Of a stretch of 64,000 bases of DNA, positions 46,672-56,199 are shown one piece after another. The notes under the pieces were generated by a model, which did no database searches, was not told the DNA's origin, and was given only the letters and a program-made list of their open reading frames with translations. Position 1 is the stretch's first letter; every line of letters begins with the position of its first letter. Location: contig CM060697.1 of assembly GCA_030686995.1 (NCBI GenBank), positions 42,000,015 through 42,064,014 of the forward strand, given 5' to 3'. Position numbers and translations under genes: made by a program. The stretch is from Artemisia argyi. Taxonomy: Eukaryota; Streptophyta; Magnoliopsida; Asterales; Asteraceae.

Positions 46672-48082
46672 TGATGAGGCGAAAAATGATCCGTTTTTAG
46701 GGGGTCATTTAAGCCCGAATCCGACTTTATTTGATCAAATATTGCCCTAAATCGTTCCTTTTGTGATTTTAGGTGTTTGGAAAGTGAATTCTGGAAAAGA
46801 GGCTATTTTGGACGTTTTTGGAGCATAAAGTGAAGGAAACGACAAAGTACCAAAAGTCCAAGCTGGAAATACAAGGTGACGGCGTCACGACTTGAGTCTT
46901 GACGGCGTCAGACATGATGAATGTTTTACCGTAGCTGGTGACGGCGTCAGATGAGTAGATGACGGCGTCAAAGTGGCCAAGATTAATTTACCGTAGGTGG
47001 TGACGGCGTCACATAGGCCGTCACAAGTGGATCTAGGGCGTCCGAGGAAGTTTATGGCGGCGAGTTGACGGCGTCAGATTTAACTCTTGACGCCGTCAGG
47101 ACGATTTTCCTATATATAGTTTTCTAGTTTTTTCATTAAAAAAGGAGGAGAAGTTTTGGTGAAACCCTAAAGACGATTTTGGTGCCTCTTTTACAGGTTT
47201 TTCAAGGGTTCCAAACCCTTGAGACCTTGCATTGTAATTGAGATAAGTATACTCTTAATTCAATCAATATGTCTATGTGTTGGTTGTTTATCTTTTGTTC
47301 TTATCTTAATTCTACTATGCTAGGCTAGATTTTCTTTGTGTTTGCTTAGATCTAATGAAACCTAGATGTTAATTATGTGTTGATTACTTGTCTATTCTTG
47401 TTCTTGGATGAATGATATTATATGTTAGGCTTAAGAAAACTGGCAGATCTCCAATGGTAACATGCTTGAACGTCTTAAGAAACATGAACCGAGGCGTACT
47501 AGGTCTTTATTGGTTGTATTTAATGCATGAGCCACTGTTTACAATCCCTATAGTTGTACTGGGTCATGGTGTAGGAGGAGATAAGAGCTCATAGAGTTGG
47601 GGAGTTATGTATGCCACCCCACGAATGGTATTAAGGAATACAATCCGTCATCCATACAAGTATAACAAGTAATTGACATGTAAAAGATATCTAGGGAGTA
47701 ATGAAGTCTAAGTAAACACAATTTCTCCACATACTGCTCACAACCTTAGTTTAATATTAGTTTGTTTTCATTTTTATTATTTTATTTTGATTGCATCTTA
47801 GTTTTGGGTTAGTTGATTAGCAACTAATTCCGCCCACTCCTTCAAAACCCGAGATTTACTTGCTTTTATAAAAATACAAAAACACAAAAAGAATCATCTT
47901 TCATCTCTAGAACTATTAATTAGGTTTTCTAATCCTAGCGACACTATTCCCAAGCTGAACGATCAATCCCCCGGTACTTGTCACTATACTATACTACAAC
48001 GATCAGGTACACTGCCTGGTGGGGGTTGTAAGCCTCGCGAGATCCCTCGAGAGGTAAAGCAAGGTGCGATTCCCACGCATCA
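46672..48082 (+). repeat. C-inner 3' LTR
   Basis: Same length as the 5' LTR and differing by only a few bases seen by eye. It keeps the palindrome array (46876-47098), the TATA box and the tRNA-Asp-complementary segment (47988-48002). Confidence 0.92.
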
Positions 48083-48447
48083 AAAATCCTGCAAAACTTC
48101 ATTATGACTCAATACAAACATTTGACTCTAACAAATACGAATATACATGTCCATTTATTATTGTTGAGAATCATGATCGGGTTGTTTCTTAAAAACATAT
48201 TTGGGGTTTCCCCTTACACTTATTTTTTGCAAAAATACCTTTAGGTTGAAGTTAAGATTAGGCCAAACAACATAATAAAGTATTTCCACATTTTAGTTGA
48301 GAAACATGATTAACCAACAATAAAAATAAAACATGCATACGGAAACAAATAACAATCAAACAAATAAAATCACACAAAACATGGGTTGCCTCCCAAGAAG
48401 CGCTTTTCTTTATTTACGAGTCTTGTAGCTAGACTCAAAGTCATGGG

Positions 48448-49344
48448 TTATCGTGTATCGCTTATGCTCACGTAACCAAGTGTGAGCCATCTAATAGTCG
48501 CCTCATCTTTCTTATATTCGTCTCCTAACTCTAAGCACCCGCGATAATATCTTTTATTCTTTTCATGCGTGTACTTAAGTCCTTTTCTCTTATCATTCTC
48601 ACTTAGCATTTCCATAGGCGGATACCTGCTACACTTTTCCATGGAGAAATCCTTGAACCTAGGGTGTGTGCGGGGCATTTGATAGACAAATTCTTCATCC
48701 CCACCCGAGAATGTAATTAACCCTTCTATGAGTTTTTCATCGAGGTTGGTCAACCGTTTGAAAGGCTTTCCAAACACATCTTGGGTCAATTTATCATCAA
48801 TAAATTCTCCTAGATTCTCCATAACCATGAACTCAACAAGATAAACCAAACTCCCTACAAACACATGCAATGGTATAGCCCTAGCCACAATGTTTTCTCC
48901 TTTGTATTCCAACTCATCAACCATGATTTTATTGTACTCATTACGTGAGATTATGTTCATTGGAAGAGATGAGTTGAGATAGGCGTTAAAGCTTTTAAAT
49001 CCAATCTTACAAGGGAATTGCATGTTAAATGAACTATCACACTCAATCCTAGTTCTAGGGTCAACATACCTAAGAGGGTTTATTTCCTCTTCCATTCTAT
49101 CCGCATTAATCACGTCACCATCATCAAGATCCTCATCGGAGTCTGAATAGTAAAAAGGACTAGCCCTATGGTCATTATCATGATCAGACTCTTCTAACTC
49201 AGAATTATTGTCAAAGTGGTGATTGGGTGAGAGGTTAGGTGGGTTCTCATTTTCTGCTAAAGGAAGTGGGGTGGGCATTTGGAAAATCCTACGACGAAAA
49301 ACACGAATAATAGGAATTGAGCGATCAATGTTACTGTTATCCAT
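48448..49344 (-). CDS. C-outer protein: catalytically dead retropepsin-like protein, 298 aa
   Basis: It is an intact frame whose ATG lies 162 bp after the LTR, in a leader nearly identical to that of C-inner. There is no capsid domain or zinc knuckle. Residues 1-90 are low complexity and acidic (EESDHDND, SDSDEDLDDGD). From about residue 100 it aligns by eye with the C-inner C-terminal part: a CKIGFKSFNAYLNSS segment stands where active proteases have the DLGAS loop, so the catalytic Asp is Asn and the Gly is missing. Shared landmarks follow: VFGKPF, FVYQMP and CLELGDEYKK. An intact frame that has lost catalysis suggests a structural or regulatory role, perhaps an inhibitor or particle partner of a helper protease; that is inference. 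Confidence 0.75.
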   Translation of the reverse strand: MDNSNIDRSIPIIRVFRRRIFQMPTPLPLAENENPPNLSPNHHFDNNSELEESDHDNDHRASPFYYSDSDEDLDDGDVINADRMEEEINPLRYVDPRTRIECDSSFNMQFPCKIGFKSFNAYLNSSLPMNIISRNEYNKIMVDELEYKGENIVARAIPLHVFVGSLVYLVEFMVMENLGEFIDDKLTQDVFGKPFKRLTNLDEKLIEGLITFSGGDEEFVYQMPRTHPRFKDFSMEKCSRYPPMEMLSENDKRKGLKYTHEKNKRYYRGCLELGDEYKKDEATIRWLTLGYVSISDTR

Positions 49345-49481
49345 CGAAAAAGTTTACGAACAAAGACACAAAGAAATGAGATAGACTAAAGAAGACCTAA
49401 AAATAAAAATAAAAATCTTACTAGAAAGGAATCTAGCAAGTAGCCCTAATAAAAAGAAATCCTAACCTAGACAATAACTAT

Positions 49482-49499
49482 TCCCCGGCAGCGGCGCCA
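49482..49499 (-). other. Primer-binding site of C-outer (tRNA-Asp)
   Basis: On the minus strand it reads TGGCGCCGCTGCCGGGGA, six bases after the LTR end. It has the same T-to-C variant as element B. Confidence 0.85.
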
Positions 49500-49505
49500 A
49501 AAACT

Positions 49506-50912
49506 TGATGCGTGGGAATCGCACCTTGCTTTACCTCTCGAGGGATCTCGAGAAGCTTACAACCCCCACCAGGCAGTGTACCTGATCGTTGTAGTATAGT
49601 ATAGTGACAAGTACCGGGGGATTGATCGTTCAGCTTAGGAATAGTGTCGCTAGGATTAGAAAACCTAATTAATAGTTCTAAAGGTGAGAGATGATTATTT
49701 TTGTATTTTTATATTTTTATAAAAGCAAGTAAAATCTCGGGTTTTGGAAGAGTGGGCGGAATTAGTTGCTATTCAACTAACCCAAAGCTAAGATGCAATC
49801 AAAATAAAATAATAAAAATGAAAATAAACTAATTATACTAAGGTTGTGAGCAGTGGTTGGAGAAATTGTGTTTACTTAGACTTCATTACTCCCTAGATAT
49901 CTTTTACATGTTAATTACTTGTTACACTTGTATGGATGACGGATTGTATTCCTTAATACCATTCGTGGGGTGGCATACATAACTCCCCAACTGTATGAGC
50001 TCTTATCTCCTCCTACACCATGACCCAGCAAAACTATAGGGATTGTAAACAGTGGCTCATGCATTAAATACAACCAATAAAGACCTAGTACGCCTCGGTT
50101 CATGTTTCTTAAGACGTTCAAGCATGTTACCATTTGGAGATCTGCCAGTTTTCTTAAGCCTACCATATAATATCATTCATCCAAAACAAGAATAGACAAG
50201 TAATCAACACATAATCAACATCTAGGTTTCATTAGATCTAAGCAAACACAAAAGAGATCTAGCCTAGCATAGTAGAATTGAGACAAGAACAAGATATAAA
50301 CAACCAACACATAGACATATTGATTGAATTGAAAGTACACTTATCTCAATTACAATACAAGGTCTCAAGGGTTTGGAACCCTTGAAAAACCTGTAAAAGA
50401 GGCACCAAAATCGTCTTTAGGGTTTCACCAAAACTTCTCCTCTTTTAATGAAAAAACTAGAAAACTATATATAGGAAAAGTAGGCTGACGGCGTCAAGAG
50501 TTACTTGTGACGCCGTCACCTCGCCGCCATATACTTCCTCGGACGGCCTTGATCCACTTATGACGGCCTATGTGACGTCGTCACCACCCACGGTATTTTA
50601 TTCTTGCCACTTTGACGCCGTCATGAAGCCTTCTGACGCCGTCACCACCTTCGGTGTTTAATTCTTCATGTCTGACGCCGTCAAGATGGTAGTCTTGACG
50701 CCGTCACCTTGTATCTTCAGCATGGAAATTTGGTACTTAGCCGTTTTCTTCACTTTTATGCTCCAAAAACGTCCAAAATGGCTTCTTTTCCAGAATTCAC
50801 TCTCCAAACACCTAAAATCACAAAAGGAACGATTTAGGGCAATATTTGATCAAATAAATTCGGATTCGGGCTTAAATGACCCCCTAAAAACGGATCATTT
50901 TTCGCCTTATCA
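49506..50912 (-). repeat. C-outer 5' LTR
   Basis: TGACG(C/G/T)CGTCA palindromes start at 50486, 50508, 50573, 50613, 50634, 50673 and 50696. There is a TATA box on the minus strand at 50466-50473 and a tRNA-Asp-like segment at 49586-49600. The outermost bases read TGATAAGG instead of TGATGAGG, a single change. Confidence 0.9.
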
Positions 50913-50917
50913 CAACC

Positions 50918-51860
50918 CTACTAGTAGCTGTAATAACAACTCCAGTAGCAGACTGGATTGATGAACCAATTAAAGAAGCAAGTGTTGTTTGTTCAACTGC
51001 TTCTTCGGCTTGGTTTTTGCTTGATGAAACACCAACACCAAGTATTGCAGTTCCAGTCTTTAATCTCTGCCTTAACATTTGCATAGTCCACATTACCAGT
51101 CCAAGTATCTACATTTCCATCATACACCCATCAGCTTAGAAAAACCAATAGAAAAATAGACGCCAGTAATTTCATAATTCACTTACTAATTATATCTAAA
51201 ATTCCTTGAACTCCTTGATGGAGTACATCATCAGCAAGAAGAAAAGCATCCTGAAGTGGAGTTTGTTCATCAACGATATCTAGTAAACGATCATTTGGGA
51301 TGACTATAAGCGTGCCGACATTCTTTTGCAGCTTCTCGATAGCCTCTAAAGCCTGAAAATGTTTCAAAGATATTAAGGGCCTTGGCTTGCAATTAGAAAC
51401 AATGAAAGTAAAAAGCTTATAATCCTCTGTAGAAGAGCTACAGTGTGACTTTGGGACATAAGATGGTAATACAATTGACCAAAATAGCATATTGTGCATG
51501 AACTGATCTTTTACGTCCTTCAAAGCTTAAAGAGGCTTAAAGGGTAGGTACCAACACCAACAGTCAAGTATCCCGCTTCATTTGCTATCTGAGCTACAAC
51601 AGGAGCAACACCAGACCCTAATACCACTAACCATACTAGCTGTAATAAACATAAGATCCGACCCTTTAAACGCATACTCAATAGCTTCCTTTGATTCCTC
51701 GGCTGCCTGCTCACCCAAAAGTGGATTCCCACCCGTACCTGCACATAAATATCTACAAACATCAATATCAACTAAGACTTGTATAAACATAAGAAATCTA
51801 TGCAAATATAGAACTAATAATCATACCAAGTCCACGAGTCAAAAGTTCTCCAATTTGTAC
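50918..51860 (-). pseudogene. FtsZ1 (plastid division GTPase) pseudogene fragment
   Basis: Colinear exon remains on the minus strand: 51860-51827 (VQIGELLTRGL); from 51738 (GTGGNPLLGEQAAEESKEAI) to about 51540, with a frameshift in the glycine-rich tubulin-signature region; 51353-51186 ([20 protein letters not shown] to GVQGILDI); and about 51107-50940 (VGVSSSKNQAEE to IQSATGVV), with two single-base shifts that offset each other. FtsZ1 polymerises into the plastid division ring. N-terminal GTPase exons and the C-terminus are missing and several frames are broken, so no protein is expected. The sequence resembles the FtsZ1 rather than the FtsZ2 type. Element C inserted just past its 3' side. 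Confidence 0.85.
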
Positions 51861-51864
51861 CTGG

Positions 51865-53200
51865 TTTTATGCAACGGATTGTAGAGGGGCTTGAGAATCT
51901 GTTTAATGGCGTAAAAATCAACGTCGTGTTGTTCAATATAAAAAAATACCAAGAAAAACAAACTAACTTATTTGCTTCAGCAAAAATAGTGCTAGTCCAA
52001 ATAAGGAAAATAAGCGGAACGCATTTGATTAAGACCTCCATCACACGAAACAACCAAGTAATCATTATTCTTATACACTCCTATATTACAACAAAAACTT
52101 TAACCACAACAAAATATAGTGCGTACGCCATAGATAGCATGGTGGAACTTGTACCAGATAAAGAAAAACTTGTGTTGAAAAATATAAGATCTTACATGCT
52201 TCAATGTGTTCGTTCAGCGTGTGTTGTCACTAAATCTTGTGCTTGCATTATGGAAGACAACTACACTGCAAATACATCCATACAATAACAATTACAAGAA
52301 TGTACACAGTTTCATGTAACTTAGCGCACATAATAGAGATGAAAGAAGATGAAAACCTGTCAACTTGGCATAGAAAGATGTATGCCATTTCCGAAACTCG
52401 AGCTGACCGTGGGTAGACTAACGCCTTAAACAGTGCCCAGACAAACCTGTTCACACATTACAGTGTACACGCATCTCTTGTCACGAATAAGAATATACAC
52501 ATGTATTAATAGTAAAATGCTAAAAATCAGCCCAAAAAAACACCATTCAATATGTTTTAAAAATAATATAGGTTACCAAAATATGTCAAAAACAATTTAA
52601 TTAACATATAAAGACAATGTGTGTTACAAAATTCATACCGAGTGATGTATTCAGCCATTTGTGAGATGATGATCACTTTGATCATCTATCTTGTTTTTTT
52701 ATTTTTTTGTTCTTATTATTTTTTTCTTTGGTAGTTGAATCCTTCCTCTTTTAGGCTACTACTGCTTTCTGTCACCTATCAAGTATAACCAAGAATAAAT
52801 ATAACCAATTAAGAACCATAACCAAACTAAACCAAATTTAATTAACCATTATTACATGAACTGTTATCAATCACCGGTTCAGAATAGATAAGCTACCCAC
52901 CAAATAAAGAAATGACCACAATTTTGTTAATTTCATAGATTATCAACACACATAACCCAACAGAATTAATATGGTCTGAGTGAATTCTTACCAAGAACAT
53001 GTAACCCAGTTAATCTTGAACTTCAATTTCCCATAACCCCGTTACACAGTGATAGTTGTCGCATATATTCCTTCTAGATCCTTAGCAAAGTAACCAAATA
53101 AACGATGTTATGATTCAAAAGGAAATAAGAACGATTGTTTTACAATTAACAAAAATGATGAACGTACAAACTGATTAATGGAGGGATCAACTTGGTTCCG
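51865..53200. other. Flanking DNA without a recognised gene
   Basis: Some minus-strand stretches are exon-like in composition (about 52340-52450), but I could not match them to FtsZ1 or any other family. Confidence 0.4.
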
Positions 53201-53395
53201 TTCAACATGTTCCCTTTCAGCGTGTTCACTTTTAGCATGTTTGTGTTCAGTGTGTTCGCTTTCAGCATGTTCGCGTTCAGCGTGTTCGCTTTCAATGTGT
53301 TCGCGTTCAGCGTGTCCGCATTCAGCGTGTTCGTTTTCAGCGTGTTCTGTGTTCAGCGTGTTCACTTTTAGTGTGTTCTGTGTTCAGCTTGTTCA
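53201..53395 (-). repeat. 15-bp minisatellite, about 13 units, open in both directions
   Basis: The unit is TTCAGCGTGTTCGCT with variants. On the minus strand it reads as a five-residue repeat (EHAER/EHAES). Two units are 16 bp, which shifts the minus frame, so the frame 53365-53108 and the upstream Cys-containing frame 53525-53337 (FWCPVCDEKLDF) are no longer joined. No gene family is recognised. Confidence 0.7.
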
Positions 53396-53548
53396 AACTG
53401 AACCAAGGAAATGAACCACTTATCACCTTCATCATCTGAAAGCCTCCTTCAAAAACCCTCCTATGGAAACATTCAATCATAAAGTCCAACTTCTCATCAC
53501 AAACTGGACACCAGAAACCCATCACCCCTTATCATAAACCCACATTAG

Positions 53549-55287
53549 TGATGTGCGCTTTATTATGCAAGTTTTAAATTTATAAGGGTCAATTACCAAA
53601 TCTAGAAACAACACATACGAGCAAGTGTACTCGTCCGTTATAGCAAGATATGATGGTAAGTCGGGATCGTTCGCAGGGATTTGTGAGTGAATCAAAATAT
53701 AAGTCTAAAAGTAAATCTCTAATGTACGCAAATAAGATAATAAGCAAATTCAATAATTTAAAAACTACACTTGTTTAGACTAGTTTTCTACTTACTGACA
53801 CATATGATTGTGATAACTTTTGATAACATGTTGGTTGTGATAATTAGATGGTGGTCTAATCTATTGTTTCTACAAGTTAAACCTTCGTCAAGATTTTAGT
53901 TCATAAAAACAAGCTTTAGTTGTAAACCAATCAATTCAAGATCCATCCAAGGTTCATAAGGTATGGTGAATATCTTAAACACAAGAACAAACTCTTATTA
54001 CAAATCAAATACTCTTAGGAAATGGTCAATACAAAAGGTAACCCATTCATAGACAAAAAGGTTACAATTGTTTATAAACATCTAAACTTTCGTCCAACTA
54101 AAGGTTTACAAACAATCCGATTTGATGTTATAAAAGCATTCTCATTACAATCATACTTCTTGTTTCTTTGTTTAGCCAAGAATAATTATGGTGAAAAACA
54201 ATCATTCATAGACAAATGATTATAACTAGTTGAATAATAACAAATCTTTCGACCCTTGAAACTATTATCAATTAGTTAACCTTGATTCAACAAATGTCAC
54301 TATGAAACTTAAGGTACAATTGGTTCTTAGGATTGACTTGAAATTGAATTAAAACATGTTATCACAATCATAACTATCACTAAGCATAAAACATCATCAA
54401 AACAAGTGTAAAAAGGCTACTAGCCACTCATAGCAAACATGCAAATAAACTCAGAATATTTAACATTAGAAACCATGGTTATAAGTCTTACAATACTTTG
54501 TAATTGATAACAAATGACAAGGTATTGATAACCTAAGTATTGGTGATGATTTCTTGAGATTTTTGGCCTCCAAATGTTGCTTCCTTGGTCCTCCAAAGTT
54601 CCTGGTTCTTTCTGCACGAATTTTCCTTCTTTGAGAGCTAGATGATGATAATAATTGAGAGTAGTAATTTGTGTAAATGATCTCTTCAATAGTGTCTTTA
54701 ATTGTGTACTCTTGGGGTCCTGTTAGGCTTGTCAAATATTCCTAGTAATGAATAGGGACTTAAATGCTGGAACTTGGACAACAAGACACTAAGAAGGGCC
54801 TAGAACCATGGGACAAAAGACCAAGATTCGTGCACAAAAGTTGATATGCACATGCATAAATGTCCATCCGATCGGTTGCGGGTTGATACCGATCAGATTG
54901 ATGTGGACATTATGGCTATCCGATCGGTTATACTTCAACCGATCGGATGGTAGATTCTGGTTGCATTGGACTTTGACTTTTCCTTGTGTAGTTCTTTATG
55001 CACTATCCAAACTTGATTAACTCTGAACTTGGAACTTTGAGATGACAAAACTTAGGTTCTCTTTATGAAATGCTTCACAGATTGGACTTTTGATCTTGGG
55101 AATCTTCGTGTAATCGCATATACTTCATTTTCTTCACTTTTTCTCCATTTTTCCTACATTTGGCTATTTATGCTACAAAAACATACTTTGATACGATTTA
55201 GTGGCAAAAGCATATATAAACAACCAAATAACATACATAAAACCACTAATAATGCTTATAAAAACATGTTAACTTTGAGCGTTATCA
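53549..55287 (-). repeat. Element D 3' LTR, 1.74 kb
   Basis: On the minus strand it starts TGATAACGC and ends GCACATCA. It contains CCGATCGG palindromes at 54868, 54889 (variant), 54920 and 54939, and a segment partly complementary to tRNA-Asp at about 53633-53661. The small open frame at 54022-54219 also occurs in the other LTR and is not a gene. Confidence 0.9.
54868..54946 (-). promoter_or_regulatory. Paired CCGATCGG palindromes in the D LTR
   Basis: Palindromes start at 54868, 54889 (CCGATCAG), 54920 and 54939, giving pairs 21 and 19 bp apart. The same motif recurs as a pair at 63127 and 63147 in the leader of D. Confidence 0.5.
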
Positions 55288-55325
55288 AATCCCCCACACT
55301 TAAACTTTGCTTGTCCTCAAGCAAA
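55288..55325 (-). promoter_or_regulatory. D polypurine tract with hairpin (module 3)
   Basis: On the minus strand TTTGCTTG-AGGA-CAAGCAAA is followed by GTTTAAGTGTGGGGGATT and the LTR start TGATAAC. Confidence 0.7.
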
Positions 55326-56138
55326 TCTAGAAGAAAACTAAATATCCACATGGTAACCCAGAATGATTAGAAAAAATGTGATGCAAATCCACCAAGTACA
55401 AGTACAAGATAAGATTCATCATTTTTAAGCTTTAGTGATGAAAAACCGAGATGTTTGACAATACCCAACGATTTTCTTGCTTGATTAACACTTCTAAAAC
55501 ACCTCACGAAATAAGAATAAGATATAATTCACTCATAACACTCATATATGGGGTAGCATATATGATAAATCACACTCATTGCTCAGTCATGATCTAATTA
55601 TTACCATAGGCTTGTACAAGAAACAAAACTACACCGCAATGGCGTAAGCACCAAGTCTACATATCAAAGAGGTCTTTTATTTGGGTTGTAATGTTTAGGC
55701 TTCGGGTTGTACCAGGCTTACGTTCAAACATCTCATACAAAAACATAATAGATTGCTGGCGCGAATTCTTGATTACTCAAAAACCGGATGGTCACTACCA
55801 TATTCATGCACTTGATATTCTCACAAAGCCATTACAATATCCGTAGAGATAAAGTAATTTGGTAAGGGTAGGGATATGGCATGGTAATATTTATAAAATT
55901 GGTTTTAAAAGAAAAATAAAGTCAAGTCTAAGTCTCATTGTTGCTAGTCACCGAACTATCCGCAAATCCGTAAATGATTATAGTTACAATCATCTTTTCT
56001 TCAAACTTTCACATATCGTTACATTGATTCGCCATAATAATATTCTTCATACATAGCACATCGGCTAACAACATATCACATAACTTCGTCTTCACATATA
56101 GCACATTTGCTATAATTGTCACCTTATAGTTGCGATGA

Positions 56139-56141
<3 letters not shown>

Positions 56142-56197
<56 letters not shown>
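56142..56197. repeat. (TA)n microsatellite
   Basis: About 28 uninterrupted TA units inside the D 3' region. Confidence 0.95.

Positions 56198-56199
<2 letters not shown>

Larger units (their letters stand above)
40370..48082 (+). mobile_element. Element C-inner: gag-only LTR retrotransposon nested in C-outer
   Basis: LTRs of 1411 bp (40370-41780; 46672-48082) are flanked by the perfect duplication AAAAT (40365-40369, 48083-48087). The tRNA-Asp PBS is at 41787-41804. The only long frame is a 745-residue Gag with a protease-like C-terminal part. There is no reverse transcriptase, RNase H or integrase, so movement needs enzymes in trans, as described for TR-GAG-type plant elements. LTRs, leader and 3' region are shared with C-outer but the two lie in opposite orientation. 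The intact frame and near-identical LTRs indicate a recent insertion. Confidence 0.92.
36893..50912 (-). mobile_element. Element C-outer: non-autonomous LTR retrotransposon, minus strand
   Basis: Both LTRs are 1407 bp (36893-38299; 49506-50912) and are flanked by the perfect 5-bp duplication CAACC (36888-36892, 50913-50917). The tRNA-Asp PBS is at 49482-49499 (minus). It encodes a single 298-residue protease-like protein and no Gag, reverse transcriptase or integrase. Without the nested copy it is about 6.3 kb. Most of its length is an untranslated 3' region (48447-48088 and 40364-38300) containing three G-rich tract modules. Confidence 0.9.

Noticed and set aside
51179..51523. Functional FtsZ gene on the minus strand
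   Set aside because: Frames are broken by several shifts and stops and both ends are missing, so it is a pseudogene.
54022..54219. Small repeated open frame (also at 63737-63934)
   Set aside because: It occurs only because both D LTRs contain it; no protein family and not preserved beyond LTR identity.
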